DNA of 64,000 nucleotides, taken from the NCBI RefSeq assembly GCF_019929575.1, contig NZ_JAHZPU010000001.1, positions 147,842 through 211,841 of the forward strand, in the 5' to 3' direction. The translations under genes were made by a program, and so were the position numbers. Every line of letters begins with the position of its first letter. The first letter of the stretch is position 1. Shown piece after piece: positions 48,000 through 55,917 of the stretch. The notes below the pieces were generated by a model. The model saw nothing but the letters and a program-made list of their open reading frames with translations, ran no database searches and was not told where the DNA came from. The stretch is from Streptococcus infantis. GTDB lineage: Bacteria; Bacillota; Bacilli; Lactobacillales; Streptococcaceae.

Positions 48000-49097
48000 C
48001 TACTTTCTCTCCTTATAAGGCAGATGCACGCGCACCTCTGTGGGATCTTTCAAACTGACCAGCTCTACTTGACCTGAGAAGGCTGCTGCACGGTCACGGA
48101 CTGTATGAAGTTCATTTCCTTTTACAGTTGCAAAACCTTTCCCATCATCTCTGACTGTCAGGACCAATTCCTGATCTGTACGTTCCAGTTTTAGATAGGC
48201 TTTTTCAGCCCTGGCATGTTTGATGATATTGGTCGCCAGTTCTAACAAAATCATGGCAGCCGTCGACTCTAAATCCTGGGTCAGGCTAGCCTTGTCCAAT
48301 TGATTGTCAACCTCAACCTCAATCCCAGCAATCTCCAGCATTTTCTTGACAGTCTCAAGCTCTGAAGCCAGGGTCCGTGATTTCAGATTTTCCACAATGG
48401 TTCGCACTTCATTCATGGAATCTTTGCTGATCTGGTGAATTTCTTTTAATTCCTTCTCCACCTGTGGATAAGCCTCCATCTGAAATAACTGCAGGGCTAG
48501 ATCTGTCTTGACACTGAGCATGGCAAAGGTATGTCCCAGACTATCATGCAAATCCTGACCGATACGACTGCGTTCATTTTCAGCAAGCAATAGATTTATC
48601 TGGGCATTTTGCTTGGCCTGAGCTTCTTTCAAATCCTCAACAATGCGAATCCGAACCAAGCCCAATGTCATCAAATCGACAAAAGTAAGAATCCCAAGCT
48701 CAAAGGCTACAGCCTCAGTTTCGACTGACTGAAACATCATGAGTTGTCCAACAACAAGAACTTGAGCAAGGAGAAAAGTCCAGACATGCAGAGAACGAAG
48801 ACTCCGCACCCTGAAATGATAAATTAAGAGATTAGAAAGGTAAAAGAAAAACCAGATATAATTAACAGCAACAAAGGCAGTATTCCCAACTACATAAGTC
48901 AGCATGATCCCCCAGAAAAGCCAAGATAGGCGCTGGCTCTTAGTTGTTAATATACCCAAATACACCACTACAAATAGAATATCAATCAATAAATGCCAGG
49001 CAGAAAGCCACCCAGTCACTACAGGTAGGATGGGGAAAATCATAAAAATCAAACTGACCCAAAACATATAGTGTATGCTTTTTAGTCTTTCAAGCAT
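48000..49097 (-). CDS. Sensor histidine kinase (HisKA_3 / DesK-LiaS type)
   Basis: A 365-residue membrane sensor with five to six N-terminal helices and almost no external domain, so the signal is probably sensed in or at the membrane. The phospho-His is in IGQDLHDSLGHTFAMLSVK, the HisKA_3 signature. The ATP-binding domain has N-box ELATNIIKHARA and G-box VRDDGKGFATV. It ends where the response regulator begins and overlaps the permease stop by one base, showing tight translational coupling. Confidence 0.93.
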   Translation of the reverse strand: MLERLKSIHYMFWVSLIFMIFPILPVVTGWLSAWHLLIDILFVVVYLGILTTKSQRLSWLFWGIMLTYVVGNTAFVAVNYIWFFFYLSNLLIYHFRVRSLRSLHVWTFLLAQVLVVGQLMMFQSVETEAVAFELGILTFVDLMTLGLVRIRIVEDLKEAQAKQNAQINLLLAENERSRIGQDLHDSLGHTFAMLSVKTDLALQLFQMEAYPQVEKELKEIHQISKDSMNEVRTIVENLKSRTLASELETVKKMLEIAGIEVEVDNQLDKASLTQDLESTAAMILLELATNIIKHARAEKAYLKLERTDQELVLTVRDDGKGFATVKGNELHTVRDRAAAFSGQVELVSLKDPTEVRVHLPYKERK

Positions 49098-49834
49098 TAA
49101 GCATTCTCCTTATGACCTTGAAGGTAAATGGTCAAACCAAACAAAACTGCTGAAAAAACAAGTAGATAAACTGTGGCTGATAGATTGATGCCACCCTCAT
49201 TTAAGAAGGTCTTGATCAATTCCATCAACTGATAGCTTGGTAGCCGCTTCCCGATTGCTTGCATCCAGTCTGGAAATAAAGAGACGGGCATCCAGAGTCC
49301 GCCTAAAACAGCCAAGCCAAAGTAAAGAAGATTGCCTACGACAGACATCAGCTGACTGGACGGCAAGAGAGTCAGGGTTAAACCAAGTGCTACAAAGGCA
49401 ACACTTCCTACTATCAGCAAGAACGCAGCCCCAATCCAGTTTCCAAGAGACATATCCACACCTCTTACAAAATGCCCAACTGAGAAAACAACCAGAATTG
49501 AGACCAAATAATCAACCATCATACTTGTTATCTTTGATAGATAATATTCTACCATATTTACAGGGCTATGACGTAATATTTTCTGCCAGTTGTTAATCTT
49601 GTCGGTATGTAAAACAACTGGAAATGAAAAGATAGCTGTCGACATCATGGAAAAAGCCGTCATGGAGATGAGGTAGTCGCGCATAAAATTAGCCGGTCCA
49701 CCTGGTGTGTCCTGGTACATACCTGAAAAGAATAAATAGAAGGCTGTCGGCATCCCTACGGATAACAGATAATAGACTAATTGTCGTTTGGTCAATAGAA
49801 ATTCTATCTTGTTTAGTGCGATCCATCGTTTCAT
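49097..49834 (-). CDS. ABC-2 type transporter permease
   Basis: A 245-residue permease with six membrane helices and a long extracytoplasmic-facing loop after the first. It begins MKRWIALNKIEFLLTKRQL. The start at 49834 lies 1 nt after the ATPase stop, with GGGAG 9 nt upstream; the longer frame to 49900 overlaps the ATPase and is rejected. With the upstream ATPase it forms an exporter of unknown substrate, probably controlled by the adjoining two-component system. Confidence 0.88.
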   Translation of the reverse strand: MKRWIALNKIEFLLTKRQLVYYLLSVGMPTAFYLFFSGMYQDTPGGPANFMRDYLISMTAFSMMSTAIFSFPVVLHTDKINNWQKILRHSPVNMVEYYLSKITSMMVDYLVSILVVFSVGHFVRGVDMSLGNWIGAAFLLIVGSVAFVALGLTLTLLPSSQLMSVVGNLLYFGLAVLGGLWMPVSLFPDWMQAIGKRLPSYQLMELIKTFLNEGGINLSATVYLLVFSAVLFGLTIYLQGHKENA

Positions 49835-49835
49835 C

Positions 49836-50720
49836 TTAGTCATCTCCCTTTTGTGTTTCTTCAAAGATTGTATCCAGCAAGCTACGGTTATTGACTTCAA
49901 TTTCTTGTATCCTACAGCCTGCCTGGACTAACAGTTGCCAGAAAGCATCTGCTTCACGTGTGACTACTTGCAGAGCATCTTGTTTTTGTGACCAATTTTC
50001 AACCAAGTTAGACTGTTCGACGACTTCCTTGTAAGCTAGAGGTAGGATGAAGTGCTTTTCAATCTCCTCACCGCGCATGGCTAGAGGGGTCGTATCACGA
50101 ATCAACTCTCCCTTATTCAAGACCAAAATCCGGTCAGCTGTATGCTCTACCTCTTCGATGTAATGGGACGAATAAAGAATGGTGACTCCCTGCGCTTTTA
50201 GGTCCTGAACAATTTCCCAAAAACGTTGACGAGTTGAGGTATCCATGGCAGCAGTTGGCTCATCTAAGAAGACAAGCTTTGGTCGCCCAATCAAGGTCAA
50301 GACAAATGAAAAGAGACGCTTTTGCCCACCTGACAATTTTTCTGCCAATTGTTCTTTTTGTTGCTTGCCAAACTGCAATAGTTGATCGATCTCCTGGTTG
50401 TTCAAGGGATTTGGGTAAATACTTTGAAAGAAAGCAATCAACTCTTTGACCTTTAATTTCTGAACGATGACATTTTCTTGAGGGAGGTAGCCTCTAATAT
50501 AGTCTAACTGAGAACTCGTCACTGGCAAGCCTTGGATGGATACTTGACCGCTGGTAACCAGTTTATCTCCAAGTAAACAGTCCAAGAGTGTTGTCTTACC
50601 GGCACCATTTGGACCAATCAAGGCGACGCATTCGCCCTCTGCTACCTCAAAGGAAATATCCTTCAAAATAGCCTTGCCCTTGATGTTTTTATTTAGGCTT
50701 TCTACCTTAATCATGTTCAT
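49836..50720 (-). CDS. ABC transporter ATP-binding protein
   Basis: A 294-residue ATPase. Walker A is GPNGAGKTTLLD, the signature LSGGQKRLFSFVLTL, Walker B LVFLDEPTAAMD, and the H-loop YSSHYIEEVEH. The C-terminal ~80 residues are an extra domain of unknown role. It is followed 1 nt later by its permease and preceded by two small membrane-protein genes, overlapping the nearer one by 14 nt. The start may be the second Met (MIKVESL). Confidence 0.92.
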   Translation of the reverse strand: MNMIKVESLNKNIKGKAILKDISFEVAEGECVALIGPNGAGKTTLLDCLLGDKLVTSGQVSIQGLPVTSSQLDYIRGYLPQENVIVQKLKVKELIAFFQSIYPNPLNNQEIDQLLQFGKQQKEQLAEKLSGGQKRLFSFVLTLIGRPKLVFLDEPTAAMDTSTRQRFWEIVQDLKAQGVTILYSSHYIEEVEHTADRILVLNKGELIRDTTPLAMRGEEIEKHFILPLAYKEVVEQSNLVENWSQKQDALQVVTREADAFWQLLVQAGCRIQEIEVNNRSLLDTIFEETQKGDD

Positions 50721-50901
50721 GATATTCTCCTTTCAACCACTCCTTCCCCATCGGAAAGGCGATAAAAATCATAAATCCTAGACCCCAAGCACCACGAATG
50801 ACTTGGTGAAGGAAGGCTTGGTCAAACCAACCTGTAAACATTTCGATCAACCATACCACTAGTGACAATCCAATAAAGAGATAGAGAATCGCTTTTTTCA
50901 T
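50707..50901 (-). CDS. Small two-helix membrane protein
   Basis: A 64-residue protein with two hydrophobic helices (MKKAILYLFIGLSLVVWL and IRGAWGLGFMIFIAFP) and a charged C-terminus. It overlaps the preceding small gene by 4 nt and the ATPase gene by 14 nt. No family is recognised. Position and coupling suggest an accessory or sensory subunit of the ABC transporter/two-component module. Confidence 0.75.
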   Translation of the reverse strand: MKKAILYLFIGLSLVVWLIEMFTGWFDQAFLHQVIRGAWGLGFMIFIAFPMGKEWLKGEYHEHD

Positions 50902-51089
50902 TTTTCAAACTCCTTTTTCACATCTGAGACCAATTTCAAGCCTTCTCGGATCAACCAAGACATCATGCCAAATCCTGCAAATAACTCCCAAGGAAAATGA
51001 TAGAAGCCTTCGTCCAATCCTGAAAACATGAGATAAGTCATGACTCCTGCTGCTACTAAACTCATTGCGATAATTACTTTATGTTTCAT
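50898..51089 (-). CDS. Small two-helix membrane protein, first gene of the ABC/two-component unit
   Basis: A 63-residue protein with helices at ~5-24 (VIIAMSLVAAGVMTYLMF) and ~33-50 (HFPWELFAGFGMMSWLI). The start at 51089 is preferred over 51113 because GGAGG lies 8 nt upstream and the longer start is too close to the -10 box. It is not recognised as a known family. It is similar in size and topology to the next gene, and the two may be a diverged duplicate pair. Confidence 0.72.
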   Translation of the reverse strand: MKHKVIIAMSLVAAGVMTYLMFSGLDEGFYHFPWELFAGFGMMSWLIREGLKLVSDVKKEFEK

Positions 51090-51116
51090 TTTTTCTTCCT
51101 CCATTTGATACATCTA

Positions 51117-51179
51117 TTATAATTCTTTGAAGGTTGTGTCACTAGAAGCTTCTGTCATGAGGAAATATGACAAATGTCA
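51117..51179 (-). promoter_or_regulatory. Promoter and probable response-regulator operator (TGACA/TGTCA cluster)
   Basis: TATAAT (51117-51122, minus strand) is the likely -10. Upstream lie a palindrome TGACAAATGTCA (51168-51179), an inverted pair TGTCAT-N8-ATGACA (51153-51172) sharing one arm with it, and another TGTCA at 51137-51141. Such symmetry is expected for a dimeric NarL-type regulator, most likely the one encoded in this unit. Confidence 0.6.
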
Positions 51180-51221
51180 CAAAAAGTTCACTCAGCTAGG
51201 AAAATAAAGTTCTTTCCAAAT

Positions 51222-51247
51222 CAAAAAAGGTCGGGAAATCCCGACCT
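51222..51247 (-). terminator. Terminator after fakA
   Basis: On the minus strand AGGTCGGGA-TT-TCCCGACCT followed by TTTTTTG, ~20 nt after the fakA stop. Confidence 0.93.
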
Positions 51248-51268
51248 CTTTCGTTTTCTATTTAATTC

Positions 51269-52933
51269 TTATTCCACACTGAAAAGATATGGGTAAACTG
51301 GTTGTTGACCTTGGTGAATTTCTACTTCAACATCTTCGAATTCTTCTGTGATTTCTTGGGCGATTTGGTTAGCCAATTCTTCACTTCCGTCTTCTCCGAC
51401 ATAGAAAGTTACGATTTCACTGTCTTCGTCCAACATATGTTTCAAAGTTTTAGTCAGAGTTTGGTGCATATCAGGGTTTGATACGAGGATCTTACCATCA
51501 ACCATACCAAGATTATCATTTTCATGAATTTCCAAACCATCGATAGTCGTGTCACGAACGGCTGTTGTTACACTACCACTGACCACATCACCAAGAGCTG
51601 CAGTCATGCGTTCTTTGTTTTCTTCGATAGACTTACTTGGATCGAAGGCAAGAAGACTAGTCAATCCTTGAGGAAGGGTACGAGCTTCTACCACTACTGC
51701 TGGTTGTTCCAACACTTCAGCTGCAGATTGAGCTGCCATGAAAATGTTTTTATTGTTCGGCAAGAAGATAATGTTGCGAGCATTGACCTGCTCAACAGCC
51801 TTGATAAAGTCTTCTGTCGAAGGGTTCATGGTTTGTCCACCTTCGATAACATAATCTACACCTTGAGCACGGAAGATGTCTGCCAAGCCTTGTCCAGCTA
51901 CTACTGCGATAAGAGCATATTCTTTTTCTTCAGCTGGTTTACTGACTTTAGCTTCTTTTTCCACTTGTGCTTCATGTTGGTTACGCATGTTATCGACTTT
52001 AACCTTAACCAAGCTACCATACTTGAGACCTTCTTGCAAGACAAGACCTGGATCTTCTGTATGGACGTGAACTTTAACGATTTCATCGTCATTGACAACA
52101 AGAAGTGAATCCCCAAGTTCGTTCAAGTAGTTACGGAATTCTTCGTAGTCAAACTCTTTAGCATAAGTTGGGCCTTGTTTAAGGGCAACCATGATTTCTG
52201 TACAGTAACCAAAGGTGATGTCTTCTGTTGCCACATGTCCGGCTACAGATTTGTGGTGTTCTGCATTGATCATTTCACTCATGTTGGCTGGAGTCGCTAC
52301 AAAGTCTTCAGAAGCGCTGTATTCACCAGTAAGAGCTGAAAGGAAACCTTCATAGATAAAAACCAAACCTTGACCACCTGAGTCTACAACTCCAACTTCC
52401 TTCAAGACTGGAAGCATATCTGGAGTCTTAGCAAGGGCTGTTTTAGCTCCTTCCAAGGCTGCACGCATCACCTCAATAGCATCGTCTGTCTGCTCGGCTT
52501 TTTTCTTAGCACCGATGGCAGCACCACGTGATACGGTCAAGATTGTTCCTTCAACTGGCTTCATAACAGCCTTGTAGGCTACTTCAACACCTGATTGGAA
52601 GGCAAGAGCTAGGTCTTTCCCTGTTAACTCTTCTTTTTCCTTGATAGCTTGCGCAAATCCGCGGAAAAGCTGAGAAGTGATAACTCCTGAATTCCCACGC
52701 GCACCCATCAACAGACCTTTAGCCAAGATACTTGCGGCCTCACCAACTGTTGAAGCTGGTTTGTCTGCTACTTCTTTAGCACCATTTTCGATAGTCATTC
52801 CCATGTTTGTTCCTGTATCTCCATCTGGAACTGGGAAGACGTTCAATGAGTTGACATATTCGGCTTGCTTGTTCAAACGAGTAGATGCAGCCTGTACCAT
52901 TTCTTGAAATAAGCTTGTAGTAATATTTGACAC
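51269..52933 (-). CDS. fakA: Fatty acid kinase catalytic subunit (DAK2 domain, FakA/YloV)
   Basis: A 554-residue protein. The N-terminal DAK2 kinase domain (1-~200) has the Mg-ATP motif VFPVPDGDTGTNMG and ARGNSGVITSQLFRG. A middle domain and a C-terminal DegV-like domain follow (IIFLPNNKNIFMAA). With a separate FakB protein it phosphorylates exogenous fatty acids to acyl-phosphates for phospholipid synthesis. It lies 2 nt after the Asp23-family gene, the usual streptococcal arrangement. Confidence 0.95.
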   Translation of the reverse strand: MSNITTSLFQEMVQAASTRLNKQAEYVNSLNVFPVPDGDTGTNMGMTIENGAKEVADKPASTVGEAASILAKGLLMGARGNSGVITSQLFRGFAQAIKEKEELTGKDLALAFQSGVEVAYKAVMKPVEGTILTVSRGAAIGAKKKAEQTDDAIEVMRAALEGAKTALAKTPDMLPVLKEVGVVDSGGQGLVFIYEGFLSALTGEYSASEDFVATPANMSEMINAEHHKSVAGHVATEDITFGYCTEIMVALKQGPTYAKEFDYEEFRNYLNELGDSLLVVNDDEIVKVHVHTEDPGLVLQEGLKYGSLVKVKVDNMRNQHEAQVEKEAKVSKPAEEKEYALIAVVAGQGLADIFRAQGVDYVIEGGQTMNPSTEDFIKAVEQVNARNIIFLPNNKNIFMAAQSAAEVLEQPAVVVEARTLPQGLTSLLAFDPSKSIEENKERMTAALGDVVSGSVTTAVRDTTIDGLEIHENDNLGMVDGKILVSNPDMHQTLTKTLKHMLDEDSEIVTFYVGEDGSEELANQIAQEITEEFEDVEVEIHQGQQPVYPYLFSVE

Positions 52934-52935
52934 GA

Positions 52936-53301
52936 TTATTCTCCTACAACTTTGATATTTTGAATGTAGACATTCACAGTTTGAGCAGTGATGCCAAGTT
53001 GGTTTTCCAAACTAAAGCGAACACGCTCTTGGATATTTTTTGAGACTTCACTGATTTTTGTTCCGTAACTCAACACGGTATATACATCAACTGCAATGCT
53101 ACCATCTTCGGCCGCTTTTACAACGACACCTTTAGAATAATTTTCCTTCCCAAGGAGGGCTTGGAAATTATCTTTGAGGGCTTTCTTACTTGCCATACCG
53201 ACCACACCAAAAATCTCAGTTGCTGCACCGCCTACAACGGTAGCAATCACTTCATCTGTTAGTTCGATTTGACCATCTTTTGTATTAATTTTTACAGTCA
53301 T
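52936..53301 (-). CDS. Asp23/Gls24 family envelope stress response protein
   Basis: A 121-residue DUF322 protein. It starts MTVKINTKDGQIELTDEVIA, then TVVGGAATEIFGVVGMASKK and VAVDVYTVLSYGTKISEV, the family core. The start at 53301 (TTGAGGT upstream) is preferred because the upstream frame to 53346 begins inside the -10 element (TATGATAAAAT). The role of this small Asp23 protein is unclear, though it is regularly paired with fakA. Confidence 0.9.
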   Translation of the reverse strand: MTVKINTKDGQIELTDEVIATVVGGAATEIFGVVGMASKKALKDNFQALLGKENYSKGVVVKAAEDGSIAVDVYTVLSYGTKISEVSKNIQERVRFSLENQLGITAQTVNVYIQNIKVVGE

Positions 53302-53419
53302 TTTTTCTACCTCAACTAGTTGATACTCTATTTTATCATATTTCAAGCCAAGTGTAAAAGCAGAATACTGTATCGGCGGATATTTGCGCCTTTTACAAGT
53401 GATTTTGAGCTTAGAGCAA

Positions 53420-53445
53420 AAGAAAAAGACCTGATGGCCTTTTAC
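53420..53445 (-). terminator. rpmB terminator
   Basis: On the minus strand AAAGGCC-ATCA-GGTCTTT followed by TTCTTTT, directly after the rpmB stop. Confidence 0.85.
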
Positions 53446-53451
53446 TCTTTA

Positions 53452-53640
53452 TTAAACGCGTTCTACTTTACCTGATTTCAAAGCACGAGCTGAAGCCCAA
53501 ACTTTTTTAGGTTTACCATCGATAAGTACAGTAACTTTTTGAAGGTTTGGTTTTACGGCACGTTTTGTTTGGTTCATCGCGTGTGAACGGTTGTTTCCTG
53601 ATACAGTCTTACGACCTGTAAAGTAACATACTTTAGCCAT
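53452..53640 (-). CDS. rpmB: 50S ribosomal protein L28
   Basis: A 62-residue basic ribosomal protein. [20 protein letters not shown] and [20 protein letters not shown] match the L28 family. There are no Cys pairs beyond the single Cys at position 5, so it is the zinc-independent form. AGGAGG precedes ATG. The leader has TTGCCA-N17-TAACAT upstream and a GTGCTAGCAC palindrome near 53673-53682 of unknown meaning. Confidence 0.97.
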   Translation of the reverse strand: MAKVCYFTGRKTVSGNNRSHAMNQTKRAVKPNLQKVTVLIDGKPKKVWASARALKSGKVERV

Positions 53641-53746
53641 TTGTGTTTTCCTCCTATTAGATCTAATATAGCGGATGTGCTAGCACCACATACTGTACTA
53701 TGTTATCACACTTTCTCTTTTTTGGCAAGGGGATTGGAATATTTTT

Positions 53747-54421
53747 TTATTTAACGTAAACAACTCCCAATTTCCCAAAAGCTACGTCTCCACGGATAAT
53801 CAAAGTTTTGCTGGTTGGGGCTACAGGGGCATCTGCCTTGGCTGCACCACAAAAAGTTTCCACCTTCAAGTCCACTCTCCAGTGTTGGGGCACATAGATA
53901 ACTGCATTCCCAAAACCGACTTCTATCTTCAAGGTTGCGCTATCTCCTAACATCTCTGCATTGTCATAATAGATTTTGGCATTCCCAAATCCGACTTCAA
54001 ACTCGTCTTCTACCAATTCTTGGTCTTGCTTGTAAAATGTACCCGCCCCAAAAGCGACTTCCTTGTCTGTCAGAATGGTCTTTTCACCGTCATACCACCA
54101 TTTTTTCCCATTCCAGGTTCTGTTAGAATGAGTCAGCATACTTACTCCGAGAACGATTAGAACTCCCGCCCAGAACAATGATTGATTGGGAATCGGTAAA
54201 ATATCATAAAAATGATTGGCTATCATCAAAGCTACTAGAGCTGTAAAAGTGGCTGAAGTTAAGTGGCGACGCAACAAAGCTTCAACTGATTGAAAGGCAA
54301 AAAATCCAATACCGATCAGGGGCCAAATCTGCCCTCCAAATGAAGGGATTCCAAAATTTCCCTGTAACAATACTAAGGCTGCCAATACTAGCAACACAAT
54401 ACCAAATGCTTTCTTTTTCAT
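53747..54421 (-). CDS. LiaF-like membrane protein (DUF5668 / LiaF C-terminal domain)
   Basis: A 224-residue protein with four N-terminal helices (to ~110) and a cytoplasmic beta-rich C-terminal domain. The latter has the repeated EVGFGNAKIYYDNA / EVGFGNAVIYVPQHW motif typical of the LiaF C-terminal (cell-wall-active antibiotic response) domain. LiaF proteins restrain or tune envelope-stress signalling. Here the partner is not a LiaRS pair but the LytTR regulator 4 nt upstream, with which it forms an operon. Confidence 0.85.
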   Translation of the reverse strand: MKKKAFGIVLLVLAALVLLQGNFGIPSFGGQIWPLIGIGFFAFQSVEALLRRHLTSATFTALVALMIANHFYDILPIPNQSLFWAGVLIVLGVSMLTHSNRTWNGKKWWYDGEKTILTDKEVAFGAGTFYKQDQELVEDEFEVGFGNAKIYYDNAEMLGDSATLKIEVGFGNAVIYVPQHWRVDLKVETFCGAAKADAPVAPTSKTLIIRGDVAFGKLGVVYVK

Positions 54422-54425
54422 CTTC

Positions 54426-54872
54426 TTACCTCATGTTTCTTAGATTTTCTTTTAGGAGGGATTGGTAGTGTCGTGACACGTGCACCTCCTTGTGGGTCTG
54501 ATAAAAGGAAATAGTGCCTGTCCCGGAGAAGGACTTGTCCACCGAGTAGACCTGCCGGATATTGGCAATGGTCGACTTGGATACCCGACTGAAATAGCGG
54601 GGGAGAATGGACTCCAACTCATAAAGCTTGAGTCGAACCTCGTAGGCTTCTTTCTGGGTATGAGCGTAAATCTTGCTACCTTCTGTCTCAAAAAAGAGAA
54701 TTTCTGACAAGTCTAAGTAGTACTCACTCGTCCCCTTATAAAAGATCAACCTAGGAGCCTTGGTTTCTTGCAAGAGTCGTTGCAAATCAGCTATTTCATC
54801 TGTCAGTGCTGCAGCCTTGATGACAATTTCTGTCTCAGTTAATTCACTATCAATCTCGATTCGTAACTTCAT
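54426..54872 (-). CDS. LytTR-type DNA-binding regulator
   Basis: A 148-residue protein with no receiver domain. The N-terminal ~45 residues (MKLRIEIDSELTETEIVI) lead to a LytTR domain from ~50 to the end (EYYLDLSEILFFETEGSKIYAHT, FFRVSKSTIANI-like RYFSRVSKSTIANIRQVY). The start at 54872 follows AAAGGAGATAGG. Such stand-alone LytTR genes are often paired with small membrane proteins that hold the regulator inactive, which fits the adjoining LiaF-like gene. Confidence 0.88.
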   Translation of the reverse strand: MKLRIEIDSELTETEIVIKAAALTDEIADLQRLLQETKAPRLIFYKGTSEYYLDLSEILFFETEGSKIYAHTQKEAYEVRLKLYELESILPRYFSRVSKSTIANIRQVYSVDKSFSGTGTISFYQTHKEVHVSRHYQSLLKENLRNMR

Positions 54873-54892
54873 CCTATCTCCTTTCTGCATCT

Positions 54893-54921
54893 ACTATACC
54901 AAAGCCCATAAGACTTTACAA
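54893..54921 (-). promoter_or_regulatory. Promoter of the LytTR/LiaF-like operon
   Basis: On the minus strand TTGTAA (54916-54921), a 17-nt spacer and TATAGT (54893-54898), also an extended -10 (TGGTATAGT). Confidence 0.8.
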
Positions 54922-54933
54922 GGGCAAAAAATC

Positions 54934-54967
54934 AAGTGGTCACTTTTGACTCGTAAGTGGTTACGAG
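54934..54967. promoter_or_regulatory. Palindromes upstream of the LytTR operon
   Basis: AAGTGGTCACTT (54934-54945) and CTCGTAA-GTGG-TTACGAG (54950-54967) lie 13-46 bp upstream of the -35 box. They could be the autoregulatory site of the LytTR protein. The first, followed by GATTTTTT on the minus strand, could instead help terminate the PAP2 transcript. Confidence 0.45.
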
Positions 54968-54990
54968 GCCAGGCCCACTTGCTTTGCATT

Positions 54991-55494
54991 TCACAAAATA
55001 AAGAAGAGAATTCCCCAGATGAGCCCACAGGCATAGCCAACCAGAACATCCTTGGGATAATGAACCCCACCTAAGACCCGCACAAGACCGAGAAGAGCTG
55101 ACAAGACCAATAAAATCAACCCTGCAGGCAGATTTGCATGCACACAAGCCATGGAAATGATAGTCGCTGAAAAGACGTGGCGGCTGGGCATTGAATTACC
55201 AGAACTATCCTTGTCTAGTAGAGGGACAATTCCCCAAGTTTCATAGGGACGCGGTTGATTAATCCACTTACGCACCAGCGTCAATAGAACAAAACCCAAT
55301 GCTGGCACTAAGATATAGGTGGCAAATTCTTTCCCCAATCCCTTGCTCATAAAGCTTGTCCCCAACAAGGTCAAGTAGGCTAAGGGCATCAGAACTGTCA
55401 TCATGCGATTAAAGACTCGCATCAATTGTAATAGCTGTGGATGTTGAAGGAGACTTGATTTCCTTTTATCGTACCACTCTTGATAGTTTTTCAT
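54991..55494 (-). CDS. PAP2-family membrane phosphatase
   Basis: A 167-residue membrane enzyme with five helices. The three PAP2 motifs are KWINQPRPY, GNSMPSRHVFS and RVLGGVHYPKDVLVG, with the catalytic His in each of the last two. It may dephosphorylate undecaprenyl pyrophosphate or phosphatidyl-glycerophosphate; the sequence does not decide. It follows the DUF2200 gene by 2 nt. Confidence 0.92.
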   Translation of the reverse strand: MKNYQEWYDKRKSSLLQHPQLLQLMRVFNRMMTVLMPLAYLTLLGTSFMSKGLGKEFATYILVPALGFVLLTLVRKWINQPRPYETWGIVPLLDKDSSGNSMPSRHVFSATIISMACVHANLPAGLILLVLSALLGLVRVLGGVHYPKDVLVGYACGLIWGILFFIL

Positions 55495-55496
55495 GT

Positions 55497-55853
55497 CTAT
55501 TTCTCATACTTTTCTAGGACCTGCTGGGCTGTTTTCTCCTTGGCAAGCCAGTCCACTAATTTGTCCAGACGGCGGATTTCCTGCATCAGAGGGTCCTCAA
55601 TTTCCTCAATACGAACACCACAAATCTTACCTGTAATCGCAATCCGTTCAGGTACATAAGACGGTGCCTGTCGAAAAAAATCTCCGTAGGTAAGGTCCCT
55701 ATCCAGACAAGCAAGGATGTCACTCACCTCATAACCTGTCAGCCAACTGGTCACTTGGTGAACGGATTCTACCCTTCCACCCTTTCGCTCAACCTTTGCA
55801 ATCAAGGCTGGATAGACCGCAGAAAATTTCATATTGTATAATTTCTGACTCAT
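55497..55853 (-). CDS. DUF2200 family protein
   Basis: A 118-residue cytoplasmic protein. MKFSAVYPALIAKVERKGG, VTSWLTGY, and CGVRIEEIEDPLMQEIRRLD are hallmarks of DUF2200, of unknown function. GAGGA precedes ATG, with TATAAT 14 nt upstream of the start, so the leader is very short. It is cotranscribed with the PAP2 phosphatase. Confidence 0.88.
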   Translation of the reverse strand: MSQKLYNMKFSAVYPALIAKVERKGGRVESVHQVTSWLTGYEVSDILACLDRDLTYGDFFRQAPSYVPERIAITGKICGVRIEEIEDPLMQEIRRLDKLVDWLAKEKTAQQVLEKYEK

Positions 55854-55917
55854 ACATTCCTCTTTCTATTATACCAGTATAAAGAAGAAAAAGAAGGCCG
55901 TCAAGCCTTCTTTGGGT

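Noticed and set aside
53302..53346. Longer start of the Asp23-family protein
   Set aside because: The upstream codons coincide with the promoter -10 sequence, and GAGGT precedes the shorter start.
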